The notes under the pieces: generated by a model
Told to the model about the DNA's origin: nothing
The model's database searches: none
The model's input: only the letters and a program-made list of their open reading frames with translations
Source: Actinomycetes bacterium
GTDB taxonomy: Bacteria > Actinomycetota > Thermoleophilia > Solirubrobacterales > 70-9
DNA: 12,205 nt
Assembly: GCA_023436605.1 (NCBI GenBank)
Contig: JAEZIQ010000150.1
Span: forward strand, 1 to 12,205
Reading direction: 5' to 3'
Made by a program: the position numbers and the translations under genes
Part shown: one piece after another, positions 1 to 8,087 of the stretch
How positions within the stretch are numbered: position 1 is the stretch's first letter
How the letters are laid out: every line of letters begins with the position of its first letter

Positions 1-32
1 CCTCCGGGCGGCCCTTCTTCTTGCAGCGCCGA

Positions 33-75
33 CTCGGGGAACAGCCTGTTTATGAATTGGTGTCTCGGGGAACAG
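33..75. repeat. Two 12-bp direct repeats, 31 bp apart, upstream of the hydrolase gene
   Basis: CTCGGGGAACAG occurs at 33-44 and again at 64-75, a period of 31 bp or about three helical turns. The first copy runs into CCTGTT, giving the small palindrome AACAG-C-CTGTT at 40-50. Both copies lie in the leader of the hydrolase that starts at 146. The spacing would suit a regulator bound twice on one face of the DNA. GGAAC also resembles an ECF-sigma -35 core, but I see no matching -10 at a fixed distance from both copies. The exact repeat is visible; the function is a guess. Confidence 0.45.
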
Positions 76-145
76 TGGGACCACGTTCGAAACAGGCACG
101 CGGGGGATCGCACCGCGTCTATCCCACGGGAGGCTTCGCCCAGAG

Positions 146-2605
146 ATGCGAAAGATTCAGGTTGTCTTGTCCCTTGTCACCACGGTTGCCGGACTCTTCC
201 TGCTCGGGGCAGTGGCCAGCGGCGCCGGTGCAAAGCAACTGAAGAAGGCGCCGAAGATCACTTCGAAGGCGACCTACACCGCGCGGGGCAGCGTCGGCGA
301 CGCTTACGTGAAGGACGCGAAGCCAGGCCAGCGTCTGCTGCTGGTCAACTCGAAGAACCGCATCGTTCGGTCCGGCAAGGCCGACCGGTTCGGTTCGAAG
401 GTCTTCTATGACGTGGCTCCCGGCAAGGTCTTCACGGTCCGGACTCCGACCGCACGCGGCTCCCAGGGCACGAGCCGGTTCAAGGTCCTGAAGCCCGGGC
501 AGAACCCGGCCCGTTCCTGGTACGAGTCGAAACCGGAGCTGAAGGCCGGCCTGAACTACATAACGATGCGCGACGGAACCGAGCTCGCGGTCACGGTTCG
601 CCTCCCGCTTGGCCGGACCTCGCTCGACCAGGGTCCGTTCCCGACCTACATCGAGTACTCCGGGTACCAGACGGCCGCGCCACATGACGCGCTGCTCGGC
701 CTGGTCGCCGGACTGCCCGGCGGCAACCTTCCCGAGCCGATCGGTGACCTGCTCGACACGATCACCGGTGGCCTGCCCGGTGCGCCGGTCCCGGATCCAG
801 ACCTCACTCCGGCAACCTCGACCGCGGTCGGCTCGATCATCGGTCCGCTGCTCGACTTCGCCACGGTCTCGGTCCAGATGCGCGGCTCCGGCTGCTCGGG
901 CGGCGCCTTCGACCTGTTCGGCTGGCCAACCACTTATGACGGCTACGACGTGATCGAGACCGTCGCGGCCCAGGACTGGGTCCAGGGCGGCAAGGTCAGC
1001 ATGGGTGGCATCTCCTTCTCGGGGATCACCCAGCTCTTCACCGCCGGCACCCGGCCACCGCACCTCTCCGCGGTCTCGCCGCTTTCGACCACCGATGATG
1101 TCTACTTCGGCACTGGTTTCCCGGGTGGCATCTTCAACAACGGTTTCGCCTACAGCTGGATCACCGAACGGGCCGACGACGCCAAGCCAGCCCCCGAGGG
1201 CGGTCAGCCCTGGGCGAGGAAGATGACCACCACCGGTGACCCCCAGGTTTCCGAACCACTACGCAGCGACCAGAAGCAGCACTGCATCGACAACCAGAAG
1301 ATGCGCCTCCAGACCCGTAACTACAACAAGCTGATCGAAACCAATCCGTACCGGACCCCGAAACTCTTCGCCAAACGGGGACCCGGGGCCTGGGTCAGGA
1401 ACATAAATGTGCCGGTCTTCTGGGTCGGTGCCTTCCAGGACGAACAGACCGGCGGCCACTGGGTCGAATCGGTCCGCAACCTGGCCCGCTCGAACCGCGA
1501 CGTGTGGGTGACCATGGAGAACGGTGTCCACGTCGACTCGCTCGGCCCGAGCACGATCTCACGCTGGGCCGAGTTCATGAACCTGTTCACCGGAGACGGG
1601 CGCATTCCCCGGATCAACCCGGTGGTGATCGCCGCCGGTCCCCTGCTCTATCAGCTGATCGCCGAATCTCCGGCCCTGCCGATCGAGCAGAGCCGCTACG
1701 CGCTGATGCTCGACACGCCACAGAACGTGGCCGCGGCCAAGGCCGATTTTCGCAAGGACCCGCGGATCCGGATCCTGATGGACAACGGTGCCGCGATCCC
1801 CGGTCAACCAGGAGCGATCGGGGCCGCCTGGGAGACCCAGTTCACCGACTGGCCCGCTCCCGGACTCAAGCCGACCAGGTTCTTCTTCGGCAAGGGCGGC
1901 AGCCTGACTTCGTCCAAGCCAGCCAGGGGCAGCACCGCGAAGTACGTCTCGGACCCCTCGGCCCGGCCGCCGAGGACGCTCGGCGAAAACGCCCAGAGCG
2001 ATTCCTGGAAACCGCAGCCCGCCTATGACTGGAAGCCGGTGGCCGCCGGCAAGGGCCTCGGCTTCATCACCCCGGCCCTCGAGAAGGACGTATTCATCGC
2101 CGGCCCCTCCAGCGTGGACCTCTTCCTGAAGTCCAGCGCCCGGAACACGGACATCCAGGTCACCCTGACCGAGGTGCGGCCGGACGGCAAGGAGACCTAT
2201 GTCCAGAACGGCTGGCTCCGGGCCACGCACCGGAAACTCGACCGGAAGAAGTCGACCTCCTACAACCCGGTCCAGACCTGGCTGAAGAAGGATGGCGCCC
2301 CGCTTCGCAAGGGCAAGTTCAACTACGAGCGGATCCAGATCTTCCCGGTCGCCCACGTCTTCCGGGCGGGATCGAAGATCCGTCTCAACATCCAGGCTCC
2401 CGGCGGTGACCGGACGATCTGGAACTTCGACACGATCGAAAAGGGCAGGACGGTCAACCGGATCGGCCTCGGCGGCGTGGTTCCTTCGAAGCTGGTCCTG
2501 CCGGTGATCGCGGGTGAAGACGCGCAGGGCACTCCGCTGCCGCCGCCGACCGCCCTTCGGGGCCAGCCCAGCCGGGATTACGTCCCGGCCAGCAACGGCG
2601 GCTGA
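146..2605 (+). CDS. Secreted CocE/NonD-family (X-Pro dipeptidyl-peptidase-like) serine hydrolase
   Basis: The 819-residue product is an alpha/beta hydrolase that should cleave an acyl ester or amide bond; the substrate is unknown. Residues 1-29 form a signal peptide (MRK, a hydrophobic core, then an AGA cleavage site before K30) with no lipobox Cys, so the enzyme is probably exported and cut by signal peptidase I. Residues about 45-120 look like an extra small beta domain. The catalytic domain follows: RGSGCSGG near 246-253, then GISFSG giving nucleophile Ser290, with Asp432 (VGAFQDEQ) and His462 (NGVHVD) as likely triad partners by comparison with cocaine esterase. The stretch at about 560-780 fits the C-terminal jelly-roll domain of the family (PepX_C). 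An unusual Gly/Pro-rich insertion of about 50 residues lies at 183-235. ATG 146 is the first start after an in-frame stop at 53-55. GGGAGG at 128-133 is a possible but distant (12 nt) ribosome site, so this gene looks leadered, unlike many of its neighbours. Confidence 0.87.
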   Translation: MRKIQVVLSLVTTVAGLFLLGAVASGAGAKQLKKAPKITSKATYTARGSVGDAYVKDAKPGQRLLLVNSKNRIVRSGKADRFGSKVFYDVAPGKVFTVRTPTARGSQGTSRFKVLKPGQNPARSWYESKPELKAGLNYITMRDGTELAVTVRLPLGRTSLDQGPFPTYIEYSGYQTAAPHDALLGLVAGLPGGNLPEPIGDLLDTITGGLPGAPVPDPDLTPATSTAVGSIIGPLLDFATVSVQMRGSGCSGGAFDLFGWPTTYDGYDVIETVAAQDWVQGGKVSMGGISFSGITQLFTAGTRPPHLSAVSPLSTTDDVYFGTGFPGGIFNNGFAYSWITERADDAKPAPEGGQPWARKMTTTGDPQVSEPLRSDQKQHCIDNQKMRLQTRNYNKLIETNPYRTPKLFAKRGPGAWVRNINVPVFWVGAFQDEQTGGHWVESVRNLARSNRDVWVTMENGVHVDSLGPSTISRWAEFMNLFTGDGRIPRINPVVIAAGPLLYQLIAESPALPIEQSRYALMLDTPQNVAAAKADFRKDPRIRILMDNGAAIPGQPGAIGAAWETQFTDWPAPGLKPTRFFFGKGGSLTSSKPARGSTAKYVSDPSARPPRTLGENAQSDSWKPQPAYDWKPVAAGKGLGFITPALEKDVFIAGPSSVDLFLKSSARNTDIQVTLTEVRPDGKETYVQNGWLRATHRKLDRKKSTSYNPVQTWLKKDGAPLRKGKFNYERIQIFPVAHVFRAGSKIRLNIQAPGGDRTIWNFDTIEKGRTVNRIGLGGVVPSKLVLPVIAGEDAQGTPLPPPTALRGQPSRDYVPASNGG

Positions 2606-2624
2606 CGCCACGGAAGAAGTGACG

Positions 2625-2675
2625 CACTGAGGTTGAAGAACGGAGCGCTATATGGCGCGTTCTTCAACCTCAGTG
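2625..2675 (+). terminator. 18-bp perfect hairpin after the hydrolase gene
   Basis: The arms 2625-2642 (CACTGAGGTTGAAGAACG) and 2658-2675 are exact reverse complements around a 15-nt loop. The loop can itself pair as GCGC-N6-GCGC. It begins 19 bp after the hydrolase stop and is not followed by a T-run, so it would be a U-less terminator of the kind proposed in some actinobacteria, or an RNA-processing or stability element. The right arm reaches into the expected -35 region of the next gene's promoter. Confidence 0.6.
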
Positions 2676-2683
2676 TGCCTCCA

Positions 2684-2695
2684 TATGCTGTGGGG
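2684..2695 (+). promoter_or_regulatory. -10 hexamer for a leaderless start of the small hypothetical gene
   Basis: TATGCT at 2684-2689 fits the actinobacterial TAnnnT -10 and is followed by exactly 6 nt and GTG at 2696. This would put transcription start at or next to the start codon. The -35 position at 17-bp spacing reads TCTTCA, a poor match, and lies within the right arm of the hairpin. The same -10/N6/start layout recurs at other genes in the window. Confidence 0.5.
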
Positions 2696-3049
2696 GTGGC
2701 GAAGAAGCGCAAGCCGAAAAAGCGGGCTCCGCGGGAGAAGATCTCGACTTCCAGTTACACGGATGCCGAGGGCAACACGCTGGTCCTGCGTGACTCGCTC
2801 AGTCCCGGCTCGATCGCCAAGGTGAACGAGGCGATCGGCAACCAGGCCTACTCGGTCGATGACGTCTGGCAGCGCCGCACCGAACTCGTCTTCGAGCGGC
2901 TCGCGGTCTCCTGGGAGATCGCCGGACTGCCGCTCGACGACCAGAAGATGTTGCTCGGCCGCTACCGCATGGCCGACCCGGAAACCCGCCGCTGGGTCCG
3001 CGAGACGATCGACCGGCACGTCCAGGAACACATCCCGGATCTGGCCTGA
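2696..3049 (+). CDS. Conserved-looking small protein of unknown function with a basic N-terminus
   Basis: From GTG 2696 the product has 117 residues. It begins with a Lys/Arg-rich tail (AKKRKPKKRAPREK), a short Ser/Thr/Tyr segment and a small beta-like stretch (NTLVLRDSLS). A mostly helical, charged C-terminal half follows, containing DDVWQRRTELVFERLAVSWE and a tail of regularly spaced acidic and basic residues. There is no signal peptide or membrane segment, so it is probably cytoplasmic; the basic tail might bind nucleic acid. An in-frame ATG at 2633 lies inside the left arm of the 18-bp hairpin and would add 21 residues partly encoded by the palindrome. I prefer GTG 2696 because it follows TATGCT by 6 nt. 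The gene converges on the ABC permease with only 22 bp between stops. I do not recognise the family. Confidence 0.7.
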   Translation: MAKKRKPKKRAPREKISTSSYTDAEGNTLVLRDSLSPGSIAKVNEAIGNQAYSVDDVWQRRTELVFERLAVSWEIAGLPLDDQKMLLGRYRMADPETRRWVRETIDRHVQEHIPDLA

Positions 3050-3071
3050 CCGGGAACCGGCGGCCGCGGCC

Positions 3072-3866
3072 TCAGGGCTTGAGGCGGTGACCGGTGCTGA
3101 AGAGGAACTGGGCCCAGGCGAGCAGGGCGACGGCAATCGCCCCGACCACCCCGAGCGAGAGCCAGGGTGAGACATCGGCCGAGCCGAGGAAGCCGTATCT
3201 CATTGCTTCGACCACGTAGAAGAGCGGGTTGAGGTGCGAGATCTGCTCCCAGGGGCTGCCGAGTCGGGAGACCGAGTAGAAGACGCCGCCGAGGAAGATC
3301 AGCGGCAGGATCACGATGTTGTTGATGAAGGACTGGTTGTCCCAGGATTGGGCGTAGATGCCGACGATGATCCCCAGCGCTCCGAAACCGGCGATCGTCA
3401 GGGCCACGGCGAGGATCAACTCAAGTGGGCGCTCCAGAGGCGCGCCGGTGATCGGCAGGGCCAGCGCGGTAAGCACCAGACCGATAATCAGCGAGCGCAT
3501 CGCGCCGCCGGCCAGATAGCCGAGGTGGACCTGCCTCGCGCTCATCGGGGCGGAAAGGATGTCATCGAGGTAGCGGTCGTTGCGGGCCTGGAAGATCGTG
3601 GACGAATTGTTGGAGTAGGCGGCCTGGGCCATCGCCATCGCGATCAGGCCCGGCACGATGAAGACCCGGTACTCGAACCCGTTCACCTCGGCGATGCTGT
3701 CGCCGAGCGAGAGGCCGAAGACGACCATGAAAAGCAGCGCCGAGATCACCGGGGCGAGGATCGTCTGCTTCCAGAGCTTCAGCACCCGGTGGCATTCCCG
3801 CCTGGTCAGCCAGACGAGCCCGCGCCACGGATGCGGCTCGACTTCTGCCGGAGGCAGCGGGTTCAA
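3072..3866 (-). CDS. ABC-2 type transporter permease (YadH-like)
   Basis: This 264-residue integral membrane protein would form the channel of an ABC exporter with the ATPase encoded just upstream. A cytoplasmic N-terminus (to about residue 33) precedes six predicted membrane segments at about 36-55, 69-88, 119-138, 150-170, 182-200 and 237-257. The order and conserved stretches, including FIVPGL near 69-74, PLIFLGGVFYS near 188-198, HLNPLFYVVEAMRYGFLG at 211-228 and a charged loop ARNDRYLDDILSAPM at 94-108, match ABC-2 permeases of the E. coli YadH / daunorubicin DrrB type. The start codon overlaps the ATPase stop by 4 bp (ATGA), so the two are translationally coupled. The transported substrate cannot be told from sequence; lipids, polysaccharides and drugs are all used by relatives. 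Confidence 0.9.
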   Translation of the reverse strand: MNPLPPAEVEPHPWRGLVWLTRRECHRVLKLWKQTILAPVISALLFMVVFGLSLGDSIAEVNGFEYRVFIVPGLIAMAMAQAAYSNNSSTIFQARNDRYLDDILSAPMSARQVHLGYLAGGAMRSLIIGLVLTALALPITGAPLERPLELILAVALTIAGFGALGIIVGIYAQSWDNQSFINNIVILPLIFLGGVFYSVSRLGSPWEQISHLNPLFYVVEAMRYGFLGSADVSPWLSLGVVGAIAVALLAWAQFLFSTGHRLKP

Positions 3867-4669
3867 GATTCGACTTCCTCCAGTTGGTCCATGGCGATCC
3901 GGCCCCCGGCCACGGTTCGCAGGTAAACCTCTTCCAGCGTGCCGACGCCATGCGATCGCTTCAGTCCTTCGGCCGTGTCCCGGGCGACGATGTGGCCCTT
4001 GCTGATCAGGGCGATCTCGTCGCAGAGCGCCTCGGCCTCCTCGAGGTAGTGAGTTGTCAGCAGGATCGTCGTGCCCTGCTCGTGGAGGCCACGGATGTAC
4101 TTCCAGAGTTCGTGCCTCAGCTCGAGATCGACGCCGGCGGTCGGCTCGTCGAGGATGACCAGGCGCGGCCGATGAAGGAGGGCCCGGGCCAGCAAGAGGC
4201 GACGCCTCATGCCGCCGGAAAGCTTCGGGGCCTCGACGTTGCGCTTGGCCCGCAGGTCGAAAGCGTCGATCATCTGCTCGGCCCGCTCGGACGCCTCGGC
4301 GCCATCCATCCCGTAATAGCCGCCGTGGTAGAGGAGTGTCTCGTAGACGGTCAGGAACTTGTCGAGGTTCGGTTCCTGCTCGGCGATCCCGATCATCCGG
4401 CGGGCAGCCATGCTGCCGCCCGGACGCCCGAAAACAGAGATCTCGCCCCCGCTGACCCTGATCAGGTTGCAGACAGCGCCGATCAGGGTCGTCTTTCCGG
4501 CCCCGTTCGGTCCCAGCAGACCGAAGAAGCTGCCCGCCGGGATCTCAAGGTCGAGTTCCTCGAGGGCCAGGGTTCCGTCGGCGTAACGCTTGGTCAGCCC
4601 CTGGATCGAAAGGGCGGAAGGTCCCCCGGCGGGACCGGCCGGATCGCTTGTTGCCAATGCTTCTCGCAT
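3863..4669 (-). CDS. ABC transporter ATP-binding protein (YadG/DrrA-like)
   Basis: The 268-residue cytoplasmic ATPase should power the adjacent permease. Every nucleotide-binding motif is present: Walker A GPNGAGKT at 53-60, Q-loop Gln98, signature LSGGM at 150-154, Walker B LVILDE ending at Asp174-Glu175, D-loop near 181 and H-loop His207. A short C-terminal extension carries the usual GTLEEVYLR element of the exporter subgroup. An in-frame stop lies 3 bp upstream of ATG 4669, so the start is there or downstream; residues 1-17 are Ala/Gly/Pro-rich and precede the conserved domain. A CATGGT hexamer 5 nt upstream could be a -10, but this is weak. The 5' end of this gene overlaps the promoter-like signal of the divergent CoA-transferase. 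Confidence 0.92.
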   Translation of the reverse strand: MREALATSDPAGPAGGPSALSIQGLTKRYADGTLALEELDLEIPAGSFFGLLGPNGAGKTTLIGAVCNLIRVSGGEISVFGRPGGSMAARRMIGIAEQEPNLDKFLTVYETLLYHGGYYGMDGAEASERAEQMIDAFDLRAKRNVEAPKLSGGMRRRLLLARALLHRPRLVILDEPTAGVDLELRHELWKYIRGLHEQGTTILLTTHYLEEAEALCDEIALISKGHIVARDTAEGLKRSHGVGTLEEVYLRTVAGGRIAMDQLEEVES

Positions 4670-4685
4670 GCGTCACCATGAAACC
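4651..4685 (+). promoter_or_regulatory. Leaderless promoter for the first CoA-transferase, inside the ATPase gene start
   Basis: TTGCCA at 4651-4656 (5 of 6 to TTGACA) is followed by a 17-bp spacer, CACCAT at 4674-4679, and then 6 nt to ATG 4686. The -35 lies in the first codons of the divergent ATPase gene, so expression of the two genes may interfere. The complementary strand of the -10 reads ATGGTG and contains CATGGT, a possible opposing -10 for the ATPase. Confidence 0.55.
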
Positions 4686-5861
4686 ATGAGTGCACTCTCG
4701 GGCGTCATCGTGGCGGACTTCAGCCGGGTCCTGGCCGGACCGATGGCGGCAATGACACTCGGCGATCTGGGCGCCAATGTGATCAAGGTGGAACCGCCCG
4801 GAGGGGACGAAACCCGTTCCTGGCTGCCACCGGTCGATTCCGAGGGCCGATCCACCTACTTTCAGACCGCCAACCGCAACAAGCGCTCGGTCACCCTCGA
4901 CCTCAAGAACGAGGAAGACCGGAAGCTCGCCTTGGAGCTGGCGATGCGGGCAGACATCCTGATCGAGAACTTCCGTCCGGGCACGATGGCCCGCTTCGGG
5001 CTCGACTGGGAAACCGTTCACGCTGCCCACTCGACCCTGATCTACTGCTCGATCACCGGCTTCGGCGACGGGGCCGGGGCGGAGATGCCGGGTTACGACC
5101 CGCTGATCCAGGCCCTGAGCGGGATGATGTCGATCACCGGTCCGCCGGACGGCGAGGCGAGCAAGGTCGGAGTCGCCCTGGTCGACGTGATCGCCGGCCT
5201 CAACGCGGTCACCGGAATCCTCGCGGCGCTTCACGACCGACACACCCTGCACGAAGGCCAACGGGTCGAGGTGAACCTGATTTCGACCGCCCTCGCTGCC
5301 CTCGCCAACCAGAGTTCCGCCTACCTCAACACCGGCGTTTCGCCGGGCCGTATGGGCAACGTCCACCCGAGCATCGAGCCTTTCTCCACCTTCGCTACGG
5401 CGACCAGTCCGATCATGATCTGCGCCGGAAACGACCGGCAGTTCCGGCAGCTCGCGGTCACGATCGGCGCCCCGGACCTGGCCGACGACCCCCGATTCGC
5501 CAGCAACCTCGACCGGGTCCAGAACCGCGAGGTTCTCCGCTCCGAACTCGAGCGGCGCCTGAGGCTCGATTCAGTCGAGTACTGGGCGGAAGCCCTGAAC
5601 GACGCCGGCGTGCCGGCCGGCCCGGTCAACGACATCGGCGGCGGTTTCGCGATGGCTGAATCATTGGGACTCGACCCCGTCACCGAGATCGACGGAATCC
5701 GGACCACTTCTTCACCGATCGGCCTTTCCGCGAGTCCGGTCGAAGCCCGTCTCGCGCCACCCTCGCTGAACGAGCACGGCGACGTGATCCGCGAGTGGTT
5801 GGAGACCCCGCGCGAGCGCGCCGGCGGTCCCGGGGCATTTGCGGCGAACTACCGAACCTGA
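4686..5861 (+). CDS. Family III CoA-transferase (CaiB/BaiF), first of a tandem pair
   Basis: The 391-residue cytoplasmic enzyme should move CoA from an acyl-CoA donor to a carboxylic acid through an aspartyl-CoA anhydride. Family hallmarks in order: VADFSRVLAGP at 9-19, VIKVEPPGGDETR at 32-44, NRNKRSVTLDL at 63-73, ENFRPGTM at 94-101, PGYDPLIQALSGMMSITG at 135-152, and ALVDVIAG at 164-171, whose Asp167 is the expected nucleophile (Asp169 in formyl-CoA transferase). The length is typical (about 390-430). An open frame runs back to 4590, but the conserved part starts at MSALSGV and the promoter-like signal sits right before ATG 4686, so I use that start. The substrate cannot be assigned: relatives act on oxalate, carnitine, malate, mesaconate and benzylsuccinate. 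A 2-methylacyl-CoA racemase is the main alternative, less likely because the catalytic GHD motif of racemases is not seen. Confidence 0.9.
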   Translation: MSALSGVIVADFSRVLAGPMAAMTLGDLGANVIKVEPPGGDETRSWLPPVDSEGRSTYFQTANRNKRSVTLDLKNEEDRKLALELAMRADILIENFRPGTMARFGLDWETVHAAHSTLIYCSITGFGDGAGAEMPGYDPLIQALSGMMSITGPPDGEASKVGVALVDVIAGLNAVTGILAALHDRHTLHEGQRVEVNLISTALAALANQSSAYLNTGVSPGRMGNVHPSIEPFSTFATATSPIMICAGNDRQFRQLAVTIGAPDLADDPRFASNLDRVQNREVLRSELERRLRLDSVEYWAEALNDAGVPAGPVNDIGGGFAMAESLGLDPVTEIDGIRTTSSPIGLSASPVEARLAPPSLNEHGDVIREWLETPRERAGGPGAFAANYRT

Positions 5862-5871
5862 GCCGACCCGA

Positions 5872-5906
5872 TGGACAATCGCGCTGCGGGCCGCGATGAT
5901 CAAAGC
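5872..5906 (+). promoter_or_regulatory. Leaderless promoter for the second CoA-transferase
   Basis: TGGACA at 5872-5877 (5 of 6 to TTGACA) is followed by a 17-bp spacer, GATGAT at 5895-5900, and exactly 6 nt to GTG 5907. The -35 overlaps the competing ATG at 5871, which argues against that ATG being the start. The second paralog can therefore be transcribed on its own as well as by read-through from the first. Confidence 0.55.
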
Positions 5907-7040
5907 GTGCCAGCGCTTGAGGGAATCCTCGTTGCCGACTTCAGTCGGGTTCTCGCCGGGCCGCTCGTCTCGATGAATCTGGGGGACTTCGGTGCCGACG
6001 TGATCAAGGTCGAACCGCCCGGAGGGGACGAAACCCGCGCCTGGTCACCGCCAGTCGACGCCGAGGGCAGGGCGACGTTCTTCCTCGCGGTCAATCGCAA
6101 CAAGCGATCGGTCGAACTGAACCTGAAAGAACCGGACGACCTCGAGCTGGCCCGCGAGCTGGTTCGTCGGGCCGATGTCCTGGTCGAGAACTTCCGGCCC
6201 GGCACGATGGACAGGCTGGGTTTGGGCTACGAGGAGGTGTCGGGCGAAAACCCGGGGCTCGTCTACTGCTCGATCAGCGGGTTCGGCTCGAAGGGCGGGG
6301 TCGGGCTGCCCGGCTACGACCCGCTGGTGCAGGCCATGAGCGGCATGATGTCGATCACCGGTCCGCCCGACGGTGACCCGAGCAAAGTGGGGGTCGCACT
6401 GGTGGACGTGATCGCCGGGCTCAACGCGACGATCGGCATCCTGATCGCCCTGCAGGAGCGGACCCGGTCGGGTCGAGGCCAGAAGGTCGAGAGCGACCTG
6501 CTGAGCTCGGCGCTCGCGGCCCTGGAAAATCAGGCTTCAGCCTGGCTCAACACTGGGGTTCTGCCCAAACGCCTCGGCAACGTTCACCCCAGCATCGAGC
6601 CGTTCACCACTTTCGATGCTGCCGACGGTCCGTTGATGATCTGCGTCGGCAACGACCGGCAGTTCCGCAGCCTCTGCGAAGTGCTGGGCGAGCCGGAGCT
6701 GGCCGGGGATCGTCGCTACATCGACAATTTCGACCGGGTCGAGAACCGGGTCGAGCTGGAAGCCGAGCTGAACCGCCTTCTGGCCCGCGACACGGTTGAG
6801 TCCTGGGTGTCGGCCCTGCATGAGGTCGGGGTGCCGGCCGGGCCGGTCAACACGATCGACCGTGGTTTCGCCATCGCGGAAGCGCTCGGCCTCGATCCGA
6901 TCGACGAGATCGACGGTGTCCGTACCGCTGCCTCGCCGATTCATCTCGACCGCACCCCGGCCGAGACCAGGCTCCAGCCCCCGGCGGAAAACGGCAACAG
7001 CGCAGACATTCGCGCCTGGCTTTCCGCCCACCCGGACTGA
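5907..7040 (+). CDS. Family III CoA-transferase (CaiB/BaiF), second of a tandem pair
   Basis: From GTG 5907 the product has 377 residues and aligns with the first CoA-transferase without a gap over residues 1-360. I count 232 identities by hand, about 64%. The same hallmarks are present: VADFSRVLAGP, EPPGGDETR, NRNKRSVELNL, ENFRPGTM, PGYDPLVQAMSGMMSITG and ALVDVIAG with Asp167 as the likely nucleophile. The proteins differ mainly at 103-120, 183-200 and the C-terminus, where this one is 14 residues shorter. ATG 5871 would add 12 residues with no match in the paralog. The 45-bp gap after the first gene carries a promoter-like signal. A tandem duplication is the simplest origin. The pair could be a heteromer like SmtAB or BbsEF, or two homomers with different substrates; sequence does not decide. 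Confidence 0.9.
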   Translation: MPALEGILVADFSRVLAGPLVSMNLGDFGADVIKVEPPGGDETRAWSPPVDAEGRATFFLAVNRNKRSVELNLKEPDDLELARELVRRADVLVENFRPGTMDRLGLGYEEVSGENPGLVYCSISGFGSKGGVGLPGYDPLVQAMSGMMSITGPPDGDPSKVGVALVDVIAGLNATIGILIALQERTRSGRGQKVESDLLSSALAALENQASAWLNTGVLPKRLGNVHPSIEPFTTFDAADGPLMICVGNDRQFRSLCEVLGEPELAGDRRYIDNFDRVENRVELEAELNRLLARDTVESWVSALHEVGVPAGPVNTIDRGFAIAEALGLDPIDEIDGVRTAASPIHLDRTPAETRLQPPAENGNSADIRAWLSAHPD

Positions 7041-7045
7041 ACGCA

Positions 7046-7081
7046 CAGACAGCACCACCGTGCTCCTGCCACACTTGGTGT
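7046..7081 (+). promoter_or_regulatory. Possible leaderless promoter for rlmN, within an inverted repeat
   Basis: CACACT at 7070-7075 lies exactly 6 nt before GTG 7082, repeating the layout seen at neighbouring genes. CAGACA at 7046-7051 is a weak -35 at 18-bp spacing. CCACAC at 7069-7074 and GTGTGG at 7080-7085 form a 6-bp inverted repeat that spans the -10 and the start codon. Confidence 0.35.
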
Positions 7082-8074
<993 letters not shown>

Positions 8075-8087
8075 CCGGTCCTGCAAG

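Noticed and set aside
33..96. LexA/SOS-type box from GAAC and GTTCGA fragments
   Set aside because: The half-sites do not have the 4-bp spacing of the actinobacterial SOS box and no matching palindrome is present.
119..1063. Long open frames antisense to the hydrolase gene, also 1559-2611 on the minus strand
   Set aside because: They are rich in Arg, Gly, Asp and Val without motifs, and mirror the codon pattern of the real gene; such shadows are usual in high-GC DNA.
2633..2695. ATG 2633 as start of the small hypothetical protein
   Set aside because: It lies inside the arm of the 18-bp hairpin; the codons to 2695 are mostly palindrome and promoter rather than coding-like.
3050..3071. CCGG-GAA-CCGG and GGCCGCGGCC as a terminator between the hypothetical gene and the permease
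   Set aside because: Stems are only 4-5 bp and partly expected from base composition; no T-run on either strand.
4590..4685. Upstream starts (4590 or 4668) for the first CoA-transferase
   Set aside because: They run through the ATPase gene start and add residues absent from the second copy; ATG 4686 fits the promoter and the paralog.
5871..5906. ATG 5871 as start of the second CoA-transferase
   Set aside because: The added 12 residues do not match the paralog, and the ATG overlaps a good -35 hexamer at 17-bp spacing from GATGAT.
3072..7040. ABC exporter and CoA-transferases as one functional system
   Set aside because: They are divergent with separate signals and no shared substrate clue; adjacency alone is not enough.
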